The position numbers were made by a program, and so were the translations under genes. From Oscillatoria sp. (GTDB lineage Bacteria; Cyanobacteriota; Cyanobacteriia; Cyanobacteriales; Laspinemataceae): 35,804 nucleotides of DNA. Each line of letters opens with the position of its first letter. The first letter of the stretch is position 1. A model generated the notes under the pieces. It did not search any database, was not told the origin of the DNA, and was given only the letters and a program-made list of their open reading frames with translations. Shown in pieces: positions 1 to 8,835 of this stretch. The stretch is from positions 1 to 35,804 of the forward strand of contig JAABSJ010000035.1 in NCBI GenBank assembly GCA_011390515.1. The letters run 5' to 3'.

Positions 1-1573
1 CAAGGGGATGGATGGGGGTGAGGGTATAACGCGGGTCGGATTCAATGGTTTTATACAGGTTTTCGCTGGGACGGAATAAGAAGAGGGAGGAGGATGTGGG
101 TTCGGTGATTTCCAGGCGATCGCTGTTAGGGAGGAGAAGAAAGCGCACATCGGGATTGAGTTTATAACTTAAGGCAATCAGACGACTGAGGCGATCGGGA
201 CTGCCGATTACCTGGGGGTTTTCAGCTTGATTAACCAGTTGGGCGACTTCTACATCATAATAACAACTATATTTATGCCACCAGGTTTCGGCAGAGGCAC
301 TCACGGCACCAGAAACAATACCGGCCCCCAGTAATACCACATAGGCAACTTGCCAGAATCGACCCTGGAGATTTCTTCCTCCATCGAGACGGAGGCGATC
401 GGCAAACAGATAGGCAACCGCCAATTGCAAGGCCAAATAGGAGGGGAAAAGATAGCGAGCAATTCCCGACCTTTGCCCCCCGGAAATCACGTCATAGAGC
501 ATCAAAAACAAGGCATTAGCGGCAATGGAAGTGAGCAGAAACCACCCGATGGATTTCGGGGTTTTGCGAATCGTCACCCACAGTGCATATCCTACAAATA
601 GGATAATCGGGATGACAACATACCCCCAGAGATTTCCCCAAGCAAAAGGGAGGGAATCTTGGCCTAATTCTACATCAAAAAACCGTTGGGGATAGACGAT
701 ATGAAGGTCAAAAAATACTGAGGCTAAATTGATAGCCCAACGTTTCACTAATGCTTGCGGAGGCAAATCTCGTTCCAACCATCCCCCCAGTCGGCTGTTA
801 TTATTAAAATACACTACAATCCAGGGAATCAAGGCGGCACAACCGATTCCGGAAGCAATCAGATAGGATTTAAACGATTTAGTCCATTTACATTTTTCTC
901 GAAATCCCACATACAATCCATGTCCGAAAAAGACTAATCCTGAAATCAGATGAGAATAGAAACCTAAGACAACAGTTCCGGCATAAATGGCCCAACTCAT
1001 GCGGGTCTGCAAGCGCAGCGATCGCAACAAGGCTAACCCGGAAACTAAGGTGACAACCGTCCATAAACTATATTGTCTGGCTTCTTGAGCATAGAGCAAA
1101 TGTAAGGGAGAAACTGCTACCAAGGACAGGGCAATCCAGCCGACCATTGGGGCAGAAAATAGCTCTAAACTGAGAAAATAAATAGCAGGAAATGCCAAGA
1201 AGCTCGAAATTGCTGCCACGCTACGAGTTACGGTGATGGAGTTGCCAAATAGCTCCATCCAGAGGCGGGTTAAGAGGTAATAAATGGGAGCGTGTTCAGC
1301 ATTTTCAGCCAAGGCATTGAGGGTATCCCCCCACCCCCGTTCTGGGGAGAGAGTTTGAAACTCATGCAACTGGGCGATAGACAGCGTTTCCCCGGTGGGA
1401 AGTTGTTGATTAAAATTGGATTTTCGGTATCCTGCCACGCGCAAAGAGGTATGAACTTCATCAATCCAGTAAATTTTTTGGTCTAAATGATAAAACCTGA
1501 AAAATATACCAATAACCAGAACTAACGCCACCAATACTCGTAGACTATTCCAATAAAGTTGGGGAGTTTTCAT
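1..1573 (-). CDS. GT39-like polytopic membrane glycosyltransferase (partial)
   Basis: Read on the minus strand, an open frame starts at the ATG at 1573-1571 and runs without a stop to base 1 (524 codons), so the C-terminus lies outside the window. The N-terminus has one hydrophobic helix followed by FRFYHLDQKIYWIDEVHTS. This is the pattern of GT-C/GT39 membrane glycosyltransferases, where an acidic pair (here D-E of WIDE) in the first external loop is catalytic. Many further hydrophobic segments follow, and LAENAEHAPIYYLLTRLWM fits the same family. The family transfers sugars from polyprenyl-phosphate donors on the outer face of the cytoplasmic membrane; the acceptor cannot be inferred. The start lies two bases after the stop of the upstream gene (stop 1578-1576), which implies translational coupling in a two-gene operon. 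Family assignment is fairly sure, substrate unknown. Confidence 0.75.
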   Translation of the reverse strand, partial: MKTPQLYWNSLRVLVALVLVIGIFFRFYHLDQKIYWIDEVHTSLRVAGYRKSNFNQQLPTGETLSIAQLHEFQTLSPERGWGDTLNALAENAEHAPIYYLLTRLWMELFGNSITVTRSVAAISSFLAFPAIYFLSLELFSAPMVGWIALSLVAVSPLHLLYAQEARQYSLWTVVTLVSGLALLRSLRLQTRMSWAIYAGTVVLGFYSHLISGLVFFGHGLYVGFREKCKWTKSFKSYLIASGIGCAALIPWIVVYFNNNSRLGGWLERDLPPQALVKRWAINLASVFFDLHIVYPQRFFDVELGQDSLPFAWGNLWGYVVIPIILFVGYALWVTIRKTPKSIGWFLLTSIAANALFLMLYDVISGGQRSGIARYLFPSYLALQLAVAYLFADRLRLDGGRNLQGRFWQVAYVVLLGAGIVSGAVSASAETWWHKYSCYYDVEVAQLVNQAENPQVIGSPDRLSRLIALSYKLNPDVRFLLLPNSDRLEITEPTSSSLFLFRPSENLYKTIESDPRYTLTPIHPL

Positions 1574-1575
1574 CC

Positions 1576-3363
1576 TTAATCCTGAACGTTTAAAATACAA
1601 CTCGCTGATAATACAGCAAACTCAGCCGTTTCAAACCCCGAACACTGGGTCATTAGGGTGGCGATCGCCGGTTGAATGCCCGCTTCCAGATTGGCGATCG
1701 CCTCCTGGGTGACGGCATAGGGGTTTAACCACCGATTGTAAGATAAATACCCCGGAGTAAACGCCCCTTTTTCAATCAACCACCAATCCACCCCATACGC
1801 TTGTAAAAATTCCACTACATCCCGGAAATTGGGACTATATTGCGCTTGAATCATCCGTTGGAGGCGATTTCTAAACGGTTCATAGTAACCCGAATGATAG
1901 GGAATCGCATATTCTCTCGCCGCCAAAACCGAACGATGAGCAAAGGTGGGTAAATTATTGGCTTCTTCTGCTAGGGAAGCAATCAAAATATCTGGGGGTT
2001 GTTGTTGTAAGAAGGCATAAAGCTCAGGTTGTTCTCCCCGTTCATAAGAAGTCCAGGGAAAATTATTCATCGCCAACTGGGGATAAAATAGAAAGGCGAT
2101 CGCCAACCCAGCAGAAATGATTCCTACCGTGATTTTTTGAGGAACCGATTGTCCCCATCTCCAGAGGGCATCGAGTAGAATAGTAATGGCGATCGCAGCC
2201 GCCCATGCCATCACCATGCGCAAACTATGCTGGGTATAGCGACTCGGCAAATGGAGTTTAAACAGCAATACATGGGCTGCAAAAAACATCAAGAAAGCGG
2301 CAATGACAATCTCTAATAAAATGCGGATACGCGAGGAAACCGAGGGAACTAAAGTAAATACTGTGGGAAATTTGAGCAAAATTGGCAACAAAAAGCCTAA
2401 AGCCATGAACACCGGAGTTAAAATAGCAGACAGGGCAATCCCACTGCGCCCATGAAACCAAAACCCCCAAGGATCATCCATAAAAAATTGGCTTCTTCCT
2501 CCCGGTAGAAATTCCGGCAATTCTCGCGCTTGCGAAGCCGAAATCGTCGGACCAAATTCTGAGCTGGTTAGGGCATAAATCAATAATATTAATCCAGCAA
2601 TCATTAAATTACTGCCCAAGAATTTAAAACAGGAATTACGCCGACTTTGAGAATCACCCCTAAATGTAGAGGCGATTCGCGAATCGCCTCTACATTTAGG
2701 ATGGCCTATTTCAACCTGCGTAATTTCTGGAAAAGTTTTAGCGGTAAAGTTGAGTTGTTTCGATGGGTAAGTTATAGCTTGCATCAGTAAAATTACAGCC
2801 ACAATCAACACATATTGCGGGTAAAACAGTCCGAGCAAGGCAATAAATATCCCAGTTGCTAGACTGTTTTGACGCAAGAAATAATACAAAAACGGTAAAA
2901 ATAACGGATAGACAAAGGCTTTCGGCGTAGCTGAAATTAGCCCATCTTGCATCCATAAACTTTGATTGAGCAACACAGAAGCAAGGAACCCGGCCAAGGG
3001 TATTGGAAATAACTCCATCGTCACGCCAAAACAGAACGCCGTGGTGATTAAACCCAACAGAGGCGGCAACAGTTTACTCAGCAACAACGGGGCAATTCCC
3101 AACGCTGCCATAAACCGATACAACAGTGCATAACCGGCAGGGGCAACCGATTGAAAATAATCCGCAATTAAATCATTAGGGAATAACCCCGGTTCTAAAA
3201 AGCGCTGCATCCAAAAAACGTGCTGCCGCGCATCATCTTGCACCACCAAGTCCGCACTAAACGCTTGCTGGAGTCCCCCTATCCCATAAACGGCAGCAAC
3301 CGTTAAGCTCAAACTGAACCAAAAAATCACCGCTGATTTCGGGGTATAGGGTGCAGGTGCCAT
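1576..3363 (-). CDS. Polytopic membrane protein, GT-C-like, function unknown
   Basis: This is a protein of 595 residues taken from the ATG at 3363. The frame stays open 59 codons further upstream (to 3540), but that stretch is polar and unlike the family. The start chosen gives a helix directly after MAPAPYTPKS; no clear ribosome-binding site is seen at either start. About ten or more hydrophobic segments alternate with short loops. After the first helix comes VVQDDARQHVFWMQRF, whose acidic pair in the first external loop resembles the catalytic acidic residues of GT-C membrane glycosyltransferases. A soluble-looking tail of about 100 residues ends the protein. The next gene starts two bases after its stop, so the two probably act together, perhaps in surface glycan synthesis (inference). 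Residues 221-245 are encoded by an inserted palindromic repeat and are strongly polar and Arg/Ser-rich. I do not recognise a named gene. Confidence 0.7.
   Translation of the reverse strand: MAPAPYTPKSAVIFWFSLSLTVAAVYGIGGLQQAFSADLVVQDDARQHVFWMQRFLEPGLFPNDLIADYFQSVAPAGYALLYRFMAALGIAPLLLSKLLPPLLGLITTAFCFGVTMELFPIPLAGFLASVLLNQSLWMQDGLISATPKAFVYPLFLPFLYYFLRQNSLATGIFIALLGLFYPQYVLIVAVILLMQAITYPSKQLNFTAKTFPEITQVEIGHPKCRGDSRIASTFRGDSQSRRNSCFKFLGSNLMIAGLILLIYALTSSEFGPTISASQARELPEFLPGGRSQFFMDDPWGFWFHGRSGIALSAILTPVFMALGFLLPILLKFPTVFTLVPSVSSRIRILLEIVIAAFLMFFAAHVLLFKLHLPSRYTQHSLRMVMAWAAAIAITILLDALWRWGQSVPQKITVGIISAGLAIAFLFYPQLAMNNFPWTSYERGEQPELYAFLQQQPPDILIASLAEEANNLPTFAHRSVLAAREYAIPYHSGYYEPFRNRLQRMIQAQYSPNFRDVVEFLQAYGVDWWLIEKGAFTPGYLSYNRWLNPYAVTQEAIANLEAGIQPAIATLMTQCSGFETAEFAVLSASCILNVQD
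2659..2700. repeat. Perfect 42-bp palindrome inside a coding region
   Basis: The two 21-base halves are exact reverse complements, centred on GGCGATTCGCGAATCGCC. Related copies lie at 13969-14010 and, as a variant, three times between 31490 and 31740. Similarity between copies extends to the left through a GGAATTACGC-like stretch (from about 2632), so the mobile unit is probably about 70 bases. Here it is read in frame as 14 codons (PKCRGDSRIASTFR) of the membrane protein gene, in a loop between two hydrophobic segments. Confidence 0.85.
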
Positions 3364-3576
3364 GCAAAAGCGATGCAGGCGGTTGGAAAAGGTCACGGAA
3401 ACAGAAGAAGTTCGGGAAGACAAGAGTTTAAATCTAGGAGAACGATTAATCTCAAATTCTAACCGATCGCCGGGAACAGGGGAAGCATCAGCCACCTCCA
3501 ACCCCCTCAAAATGATAAAATTGAGTAAATTTCCCGACAATATTGGTCATATAAACTTCATTGGGTTACCCTAACC

Positions 3577-4179
3577 ATGAATACCACCCTAGCGGTCCCT
3601 GAAATTTCCCCCTTGGTCCTGCAAATGTCTCCGGCGATCGAGATGACAGACGAGCAATTTTTCGATTTTTGCCAACAAAACCGAGACTATCGAATTGAAC
3701 GCACCGCTCAAGGAGAAATTATTATTATGCCACCCACCGGGTCAGAAATGGGAAATCGAAACTTTGATTTGATTATCCAACTGGGAATCTGGACCCGACA
3801 AAACAAAACTGGAATCGGATTTGATTCTTACACCGGCTTTACCCTTCCCAATGGCTCTATAAACTCCTCTAATGCAGCTTGGATAAAACTAGAAAAATGG
3901 AACCGTCTCACCCCAGAACAACAACAAAAATTTGCTCCAATATGTCCGGATTTTGTCGTCGAACTCCGGTCCCCCAGTGACAATTTGAAACGCCTGCAAG
4001 ATAAACTCCAAGACTATATTGAGCAGGGAACATTACTCGGGTGGCTAATTGACCGCAAACACCAGCAAGTTTATATTTATCGTCCCAACCAACCTGTAGA
4101 CTGTTTGACCCAACCCACCACCTTAAGCGAGGAGTCCGTTTTACCGGGATTTGTCTTAGATTTATCCACCATCTGGTAA
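3577..4179 (+). CDS. Uma2 family protein (PD-(D/E)XK fold), possibly inactive
   Basis: A protein of 200 residues of the Uma2 / DUF820 family (PF05685), restriction-endonuclease-like proteins abundant in cyanobacteria and of unknown biological role. Family marks are the N-terminal helix MTDEQFFDFCQQN, YTGFTLPNG near residue 85, CPDFVVELRSPSDNL near 124-137 and the helix with LQDKLQDYIEQG. In the usual motif SPDxxW the Asp is a predicted metal ligand; here it reads SSNAAW, with Asn at residue 99. The Glu of FVVEL (129) and a Lys (143) remain. It is divergently placed from the membrane-protein gene at 3363, with about 210 bases between starts, and no ribosome-binding site is obvious. It could be a catalytically dead family member. 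Family call is firm, activity uncertain. Confidence 0.88.
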   Translation: MNTTLAVPEISPLVLQMSPAIEMTDEQFFDFCQQNRDYRIERTAQGEIIIMPPTGSEMGNRNFDLIIQLGIWTRQNKTGIGFDSYTGFTLPNGSINSSNAAWIKLEKWNRLTPEQQQKFAPICPDFVVELRSPSDNLKRLQDKLQDYIEQGTLLGWLIDRKHQQVYIYRPNQPVDCLTQPTTLSEESVLPGFVLDLSTIW

Positions 4180-4424
4180 CTCAATTTTATAAATCTGCTC
4201 TCAATTTTGTCCAAAAGCATGGCATTGATGTGGAGTGGTCCAGGGTTGAACTGTCCAGATTAAAGCCAATGGATTGAAACTCGATTGGTGGGTTAAATTT
4301 TTCTCATAATAGGATTGGACAATCTGCCCGAGAGTATGTTAGAAATAAATCAAGAGAGATTTCAATTTAAAATCCAGGGGTTGCCCCTAAAACCCTCTAA
4401 ACTTTCATCGGATAATGATTCATC

Positions 4425-5210
4425 ATGACTATTAGCACGGAATCGGTTACCTCCCTGCCCGATCATACCCAACTACCCTGTGAGGATGGCACCTTTGTGC
4501 AGAACTTTCAAGAACACCCGCAAAGCATTCTCTTGACTGATTCGATTCGTCCGTTTCTGGATGCCAAACATCCCGATGGAAATTACTGCATCGGTCAAGA
4601 TAGCGGCATTTACTGGCGAATCACCGACCCACCCCTGAAAGGTGCGAAAGCGCCGGATTGGTTCTATGTTCCCAATGTTCCTCCCACCTTGGACGGACAA
4701 CCTCGCCGGTCCTATGTCTTATGGCAAGAATTTATTCCCCCCCAGATTGTCATTGAATTTGTTTCGGGAAATGGTGCCGAAGAACGAGATAAAACCCCTT
4801 GGGAAGGCAAATTCTGGATCTATGAAACCGTGATTCGACCCGCTTATTATGCGATTTATGAAGTTCAAAAAGCCAGCGTAGAAGTTTACAAGATAAACGG
4901 CGGTCATTATGAATTAATGCCAGCCAATGAACGAGGTCATTTCTTCATTCCAGAACTGGGGGTGGAACTGGGAATTTGGTCGGGATTATATGGCAATATG
5001 GACCTTCCTTGGTTACGCTGGTGGGACAGTCAAGGAAATTTGCTGTTATACGGTCACGAACAGGCCGAACAGGAACGCCAACGGGCCGAACAGGAACGTC
5101 AACGGGCCCAACAAGAACACCAACGGGCCCAACAAGAACGCCAACGGGCTGAACGCCTTGCCGCCCGGTTGCGGGAGTTGGGGGTTGACCCCGAGGAATT
5201 CGCTGATTAA
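4425..5210 (+). CDS. Uma2 family protein with C-terminal coiled coil
   Basis: 261 residues. The core is a Uma2-type PD-(D/E)XK fold. KAPDWFYV (about 75-80) supplies the Pro-Asp, QIVIEFVSGNG supplies the Glu, and TPWEGKFWIYE follows. After the fold comes a charged helix made of near-identical seven-residue units (EQERQRA, QQEHQRA, QQERQRA), then LAARLRELGVDPEE. This tail occurs in one common cyanobacterial Uma2 subgroup and should form a coiled coil. The DNA shows the same 21-base periodicity between about 5060 and 5150. The gene ends 91 bases before the tubulin-like gene in the same direction, so co-transcription is possible. The putative active-site residues are intact, unlike the preceding Uma2 gene. 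Its cellular role is unknown. Confidence 0.88.
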   Translation: MTISTESVTSLPDHTQLPCEDGTFVQNFQEHPQSILLTDSIRPFLDAKHPDGNYCIGQDSGIYWRITDPPLKGAKAPDWFYVPNVPPTLDGQPRRSYVLWQEFIPPQIVIEFVSGNGAEERDKTPWEGKFWIYETVIRPAYYAIYEVQKASVEVYKINGGHYELMPANERGHFFIPELGVELGIWSGLYGNMDLPWLRWWDSQGNLLLYGHEQAEQERQRAEQERQRAQQEHQRAQQERQRAERLAARLRELGVDPEEFAD

Positions 5211-5301
5211 AGGGTTCCTAGACTGTAAAAAACTCAGGGTTAGGGTGTCGGTTTGGACATCCTAACTCTCCTAATTTAGTCATTAAATAAACAGGAAAAA
5301 T

Positions 5302-8300
5302 ATGGCAGCAGTTGATGAAAAAAGTATGGTTCCCACTGTCCTCGTCGGCGTGGGCGGAACGGGACATGAAGTGCTCTCCAGAGTCCGGCGTTTAGTGGAG
5401 GAAACTTACGGAAGTTTAGCGAATTTTCCCTTAATTAGCTTTTTGGTGATTGATACGGATAAAGAATATAAGGTCAGCAGTTCGGTGGCGGCGGGTTCGG
5501 CGTTTAAAGACCACGAAAAATACTGGGCCAGTGTCAGTGGGCGACAGGTGCGGGATATGATGTCAAATATGCAGAATTATCCCTGGATTGAACGGTGGTT
5601 TCCCACGGAATTGGAACGGAATATTAGTGCCATTGAAGCGGGGGCGGGACAAATTCGCGGCTGTGGTCGGTTTGCCTTTTTCTGTAACTATCATGGGATT
5701 CAAAAAGCCTTTGAACGGTCTTGCGATCGCATTAAAGGTCACGAGAATTATATGCTCGATCGCTACGGTATCAAAGTGGTGACTTCGGGAATTAATGTAT
5801 TTGCGATCGGGTCTCTCTCTGGGGGAACTGGCAGTGGAATGTTGATTGATATCGGCTACTGTATCAATCATTGGCTGAAAGGACAAGGGAGCCCAATGGT
5901 AACGGCGATCGCCCCATTACCCGCTGCCTTTGCTACCATTAACGTCGGCGATCGCGTCCTCGCCAATGGATATGCTGCCATGATGGAATTGAGCTATTTT
6001 TCCGACTATCGCACGGAATACTTAGCCCAATATAGTGGTAGCTTACTCGACGAAGTGCGATCAAATCGTGCCCCCTTTGATTTCACCTACCTAGTCGGCA
6101 CAAAAAATGGCGACAGTGAATTCACCCTCGACCAAATTCGCGAACTGATTTCTCAAAATATCTTTCTGGATTTAACCTCCGACTTCGCCCCCCATAAGCG
6201 CTCAATTCGAGATAATATCAAAGGCGCTTGGGCGCAAGCAGACCCCGGTGGACGAGGGTATCCCAAAAACTTTATGAGTTTTGGACTCTCCACCATTGAA
6301 ATTCCCATTGCCCAAATTAGAACCTCCTTATCCAATCGCCTTGCTGCCGACTTTGTAAGCTGGTGGTTAAATGAAAGCGTCCTCTTACCCCCGCAAACCT
6401 TTGAGTTAGTCCAGAATGACATTCTCAAACGGATGCGCCTCACCGATATGGAATTACTCACGGATTTAGGCGCAGCCGGAGATAAATCTTATGTGGCAGA
6501 AATCTCCAGTTTTGTCAATAGTATCCGCAGTGAAATTACCCGAGAGAATCTCCTGCAATGTACTCAACAAGGGGTGATGGGAGTCGCTGGAACTGAAAAG
6601 GGCAAAATTCTTCAATTTGGAGAATTTCTACAGGAAAAAGTGGAGGAATACCGGGCCAATCACCTGCGAGAACTGAGTCCCGATGAACGATTGCATGGGG
6701 ATTTCTTGCAAAAAATGTACGATAACCGCAATCGCATCATCCAACAGGGACGCCAATCCTTAGAAGAGGAATTTTATCGGATTATTGAAGACCGCAATCG
6801 GGGACCGAAATTTGCAGAAATCTTTCTCGTTAATGTGCGTCAAGTCTTCGAGAATGCCGTGGAAAAGTTTCGGCGAGAAGGGGAGAAAGTCTGGCAACCC
6901 AATGAAGAAAACCGCCGCAAACAGTATGAGGATGCCTTGCAAGATATCGGCCATTTTAAAGATAAATTTGGATTAACGAAACAGGCCAAAATGGAGGAGT
7001 ATGCAGAAAAGGGATTAGCGGGGTTAGAAGGGAGCTTAATTGCCACCATTCAGCGCAAAACGCGGTTTTTGGGGTTGGATACCATCGCCCGGTTACAGGA
7101 GCATTTAGATGAATTAGAGCGCCGATTGGCCCGATGGACGCAGAAGATGCGCCAAACTCGCGATACCTTCGCCCATGAAGCGGATTCCCAAGCGGATAGT
7201 GCCGATGCGTTAACGATTAATGGGATTAAATTATACGATCGCCAAGAACTGAATCAACTCTATCAAGACTTGATTGAACAATATGCCAGTTCCACCGAAG
7301 GCAGCAAGAGTCGCTATCAAACCGGACTGGATGGACTCTGTAGTAATTTATCTACTCAAGTTCTTGCCGATAGCAGTCCCTTGTGGAAACAAAATCGGGC
7401 AGCAGGGGAAACTATGCGCCTGTTTGATGTCCAACAGTTAGCGGAAGTTCAGGAAGAGGATTTCCAAGGAATTATATCGGAAAAATCTCGCAATATTATC
7501 AATTTAGCCCCGAATAGCAGTCGGATTAAACGGGAACTGGCAGCTTGCGATCGCCTGTTCAAAGTGTTTAATAATGATGCCGCTGAAATCCGCAATCAAT
7601 TGGCGATCGCCTACAGTAAATCCAAACCCGTTATCCTCCTTAATCCTGCCGTCATGACAGGACGAGATGCCGGATTTACTCCCGCTACAAATACTAAAGT
7701 TGCAGTAGTCGGAGGGCGCACTCCCACGGACCCGGCTGCGATTAAACTCCTCCCCTTATTAGAGGAACGAGTCGGCAGTTCCGATGCGGTGACTCCATTA
7801 GGAGAAGAAGAACGACATCGGGTGGTATTCGTGCAAGAAATGGGGGGATTTTCCTTACGTTGTATTGATGGAATGCAGGAATTGCGCCATTCCTATCAAG
7901 ACTGGAAAGGACAAACCATTGAAGCAAAACGCGCCCAATTAAAAGGAGAAAGTAAAGACCCTCCGATTCCCGTTCATATCCAAAAAGAACCACCATTTTG
8001 GGATATTTTCCCTGAGAATCCGGCAGTGTATCAATTGGTGGTATTAGGGCGTTCTTTGAATGTCCTCCGCATCGAAGAAAATCGCCAAACGAAAGAAAAT
8101 CTAGTCCGTTATACCCGCCAAACTTCTATCGGTAGTGAAAATGTGGAGATATCTGCCACTTGGGAAGAAGCGGTACAAGTGCTAGAAGTCAATCAATGCC
8201 GAGGCGATCGCGAGGAAATTCAGCGCCAAGTTACTGCCAAAATCAACGCTGCTGAAACGACAACCCAAAAGCGGGAATTGTATGAACATTTTATGGAGTA

Positions 8301-8580
8301 TTTGGGGGAACGACAAACGGAACTGGAGAAAGAAGGCGGCAAAGATAGCTTGATTTATAAGCGAGAAGCCAAAATCATCCAACAGGCGATCGAAACCCAT
8401 CAATTGCATCTCGCTGCTGCTGCATCTCCCGTCCCTCCCGCAACCGCCCCCACCGCCATTGCCACCCCCACCGATGCACCCCCACAAACCCATGTATTCT
8501 GCACCAAATGCGGCACGAAAAACCCAGCTAATTCTAAGTTTTGTTTTAAGTGCGGTAATCAATTAGTGTCTTTGAGTTAG
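5302..8580 (+). CDS. Tubulin/FtsZ-superfamily protein with C-terminal zinc ribbon
   Basis: 1092 residues. The N-terminal part (about 1-370) matches the Tubulin_2-type branch of the tubulin/FtsZ GTPases: PTVLVGVGGTGHEVLSRVR (11-29) is the first nucleotide-binding loop, FLVIDTDKE (48-55) follows a beta strand, and SLSGGTGSGMLIDIGY (about 168-183) is the tubulin G-box. GAGQIRGCGRFAF is another family-type motif. A long mostly helical middle (about 400-900), rich in E, K, Q and R, is probably coiled coil. The end holds four cysteines (1067, 1070, 1081, 1084) in CTKC-x10-CFKC form, a zinc ribbon, after a Pro/Ala/Thr-rich linker. AGGA seven bases before the ATG supports the start. I see no clear T7-loop catalytic Asp, so polymer-driven hydrolysis is uncertain. 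Bacterial relatives are often linked to vWA or membrane-remodelling partners; none is present here. Its role is unknown. Confidence 0.85.
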   Translation: MAAVDEKSMVPTVLVGVGGTGHEVLSRVRRLVEETYGSLANFPLISFLVIDTDKEYKVSSSVAAGSAFKDHEKYWASVSGRQVRDMMSNMQNYPWIERWFPTELERNISAIEAGAGQIRGCGRFAFFCNYHGIQKAFERSCDRIKGHENYMLDRYGIKVVTSGINVFAIGSLSGGTGSGMLIDIGYCINHWLKGQGSPMVTAIAPLPAAFATINVGDRVLANGYAAMMELSYFSDYRTEYLAQYSGSLLDEVRSNRAPFDFTYLVGTKNGDSEFTLDQIRELISQNIFLDLTSDFAPHKRSIRDNIKGAWAQADPGGRGYPKNFMSFGLSTIEIPIAQIRTSLSNRLAADFVSWWLNESVLLPPQTFELVQNDILKRMRLTDMELLTDLGAAGDKSYVAEISSFVNSIRSEITRENLLQCTQQGVMGVAGTEKGKILQFGEFLQEKVEEYRANHLRELSPDERLHGDFLQKMYDNRNRIIQQGRQSLEEEFYRIIEDRNRGPKFAEIFLVNVRQVFENAVEKFRREGEKVWQPNEENRRKQYEDALQDIGHFKDKFGLTKQAKMEEYAEKGLAGLEGSLIATIQRKTRFLGLDTIARLQEHLDELERRLARWTQKMRQTRDTFAHEADSQADSADALTINGIKLYDRQELNQLYQDLIEQYASSTEGSKSRYQTGLDGLCSNLSTQVLADSSPLWKQNRAAGETMRLFDVQQLAEVQEEDFQGIISEKSRNIINLAPNSSRIKRELAACDRLFKVFNNDAAEIRNQLAIAYSKSKPVILLNPAVMTGRDAGFTPATNTKVAVVGGRTPTDPAAIKLLPLLEERVGSSDAVTPLGEEERHRVVFVQEMGGFSLRCIDGMQELRHSYQDWKGQTIEAKRAQLKGESKDPPIPVHIQKEPPFWDIFPENPAVYQLVVLGRSLNVLRIEENRQTKENLVRYTRQTSIGSENVEISATWEEAVQVLEVNQCRGDREEIQRQVTAKINAAETTTQKRELYEHFMEYLGERQTELEKEGGKDSLIYKREAKIIQQAIETHQLHLAAAASPVPPATAPTAIATPTDAPPQTHVFCTKCGTKNPANSKFCFKCGNQLVSLS

Positions 8581-8639
8581 GGAACTCCAAACAATAAACT
8601 CTTCAAAATCTTTTAGAAGAGATCCCCCCCAACCCCCCT

Positions 8640-8698
8640 TAATAAGGGGGGCTTTTCTAATTCTACCAATTAATAAGGGGGGCTTTTCTAATTCTACC
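8640..8698. repeat. Duplicated 28-bp repeat downstream of the tubulin-like gene
   Basis: Bases 8640-8667 and 8671-8698 are identical, each beginning TAATAAGGGGGGCTTTTC. The first is preceded by ACCCCCCTT, which can pair with AAGGGGGG to form a hairpin followed by a short T run. It may end transcription of the tubulin-like gene. The same CCCCCTT/AAGGGGGG core recurs in the MITE-like elements near 25526, 30084 and 31560. Confidence 0.6.
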
Positions 8699-8765
8699 CA
8701 ACTTCTAATGCAGAATTTTTTTATGCAAATCCCTTAACGGTTACCAACTCATTCAATTAAACCCA

Positions 8766-8792
8766 TAAAAAATCCCGCATTTGCGGGCTTTT
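8766..8792. terminator. Bidirectional intrinsic terminator
   Basis: Stem CCCGCA / TGCGGG (8774-8779 and 8782-8787) with a two-base loop, flanked by an A run on the left and a T run on the right, so it can work on both strands. It lies between the tubulin-like gene (plus) and the small minus-strand gene ending at 8836, which converge here. Confidence 0.8.
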
Positions 8793-8835
8793 ACTGCATC
8801 TAGGAATGGCATACAAAAAAGGCTGCATTAAAATA

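Noticed and set aside
3364-3540. 59-residue N-terminal extension of the membrane protein
   Set aside because: Polar, unlike the family start, and overlaps the divergent promoter region of the Uma2 gene.
5302-8580. Tubulin-like gene as part of a known vWA/FtsZ-like membrane-remodelling operon
   Set aside because: No vWA, kinase or membrane partner gene is present within the window on either side.
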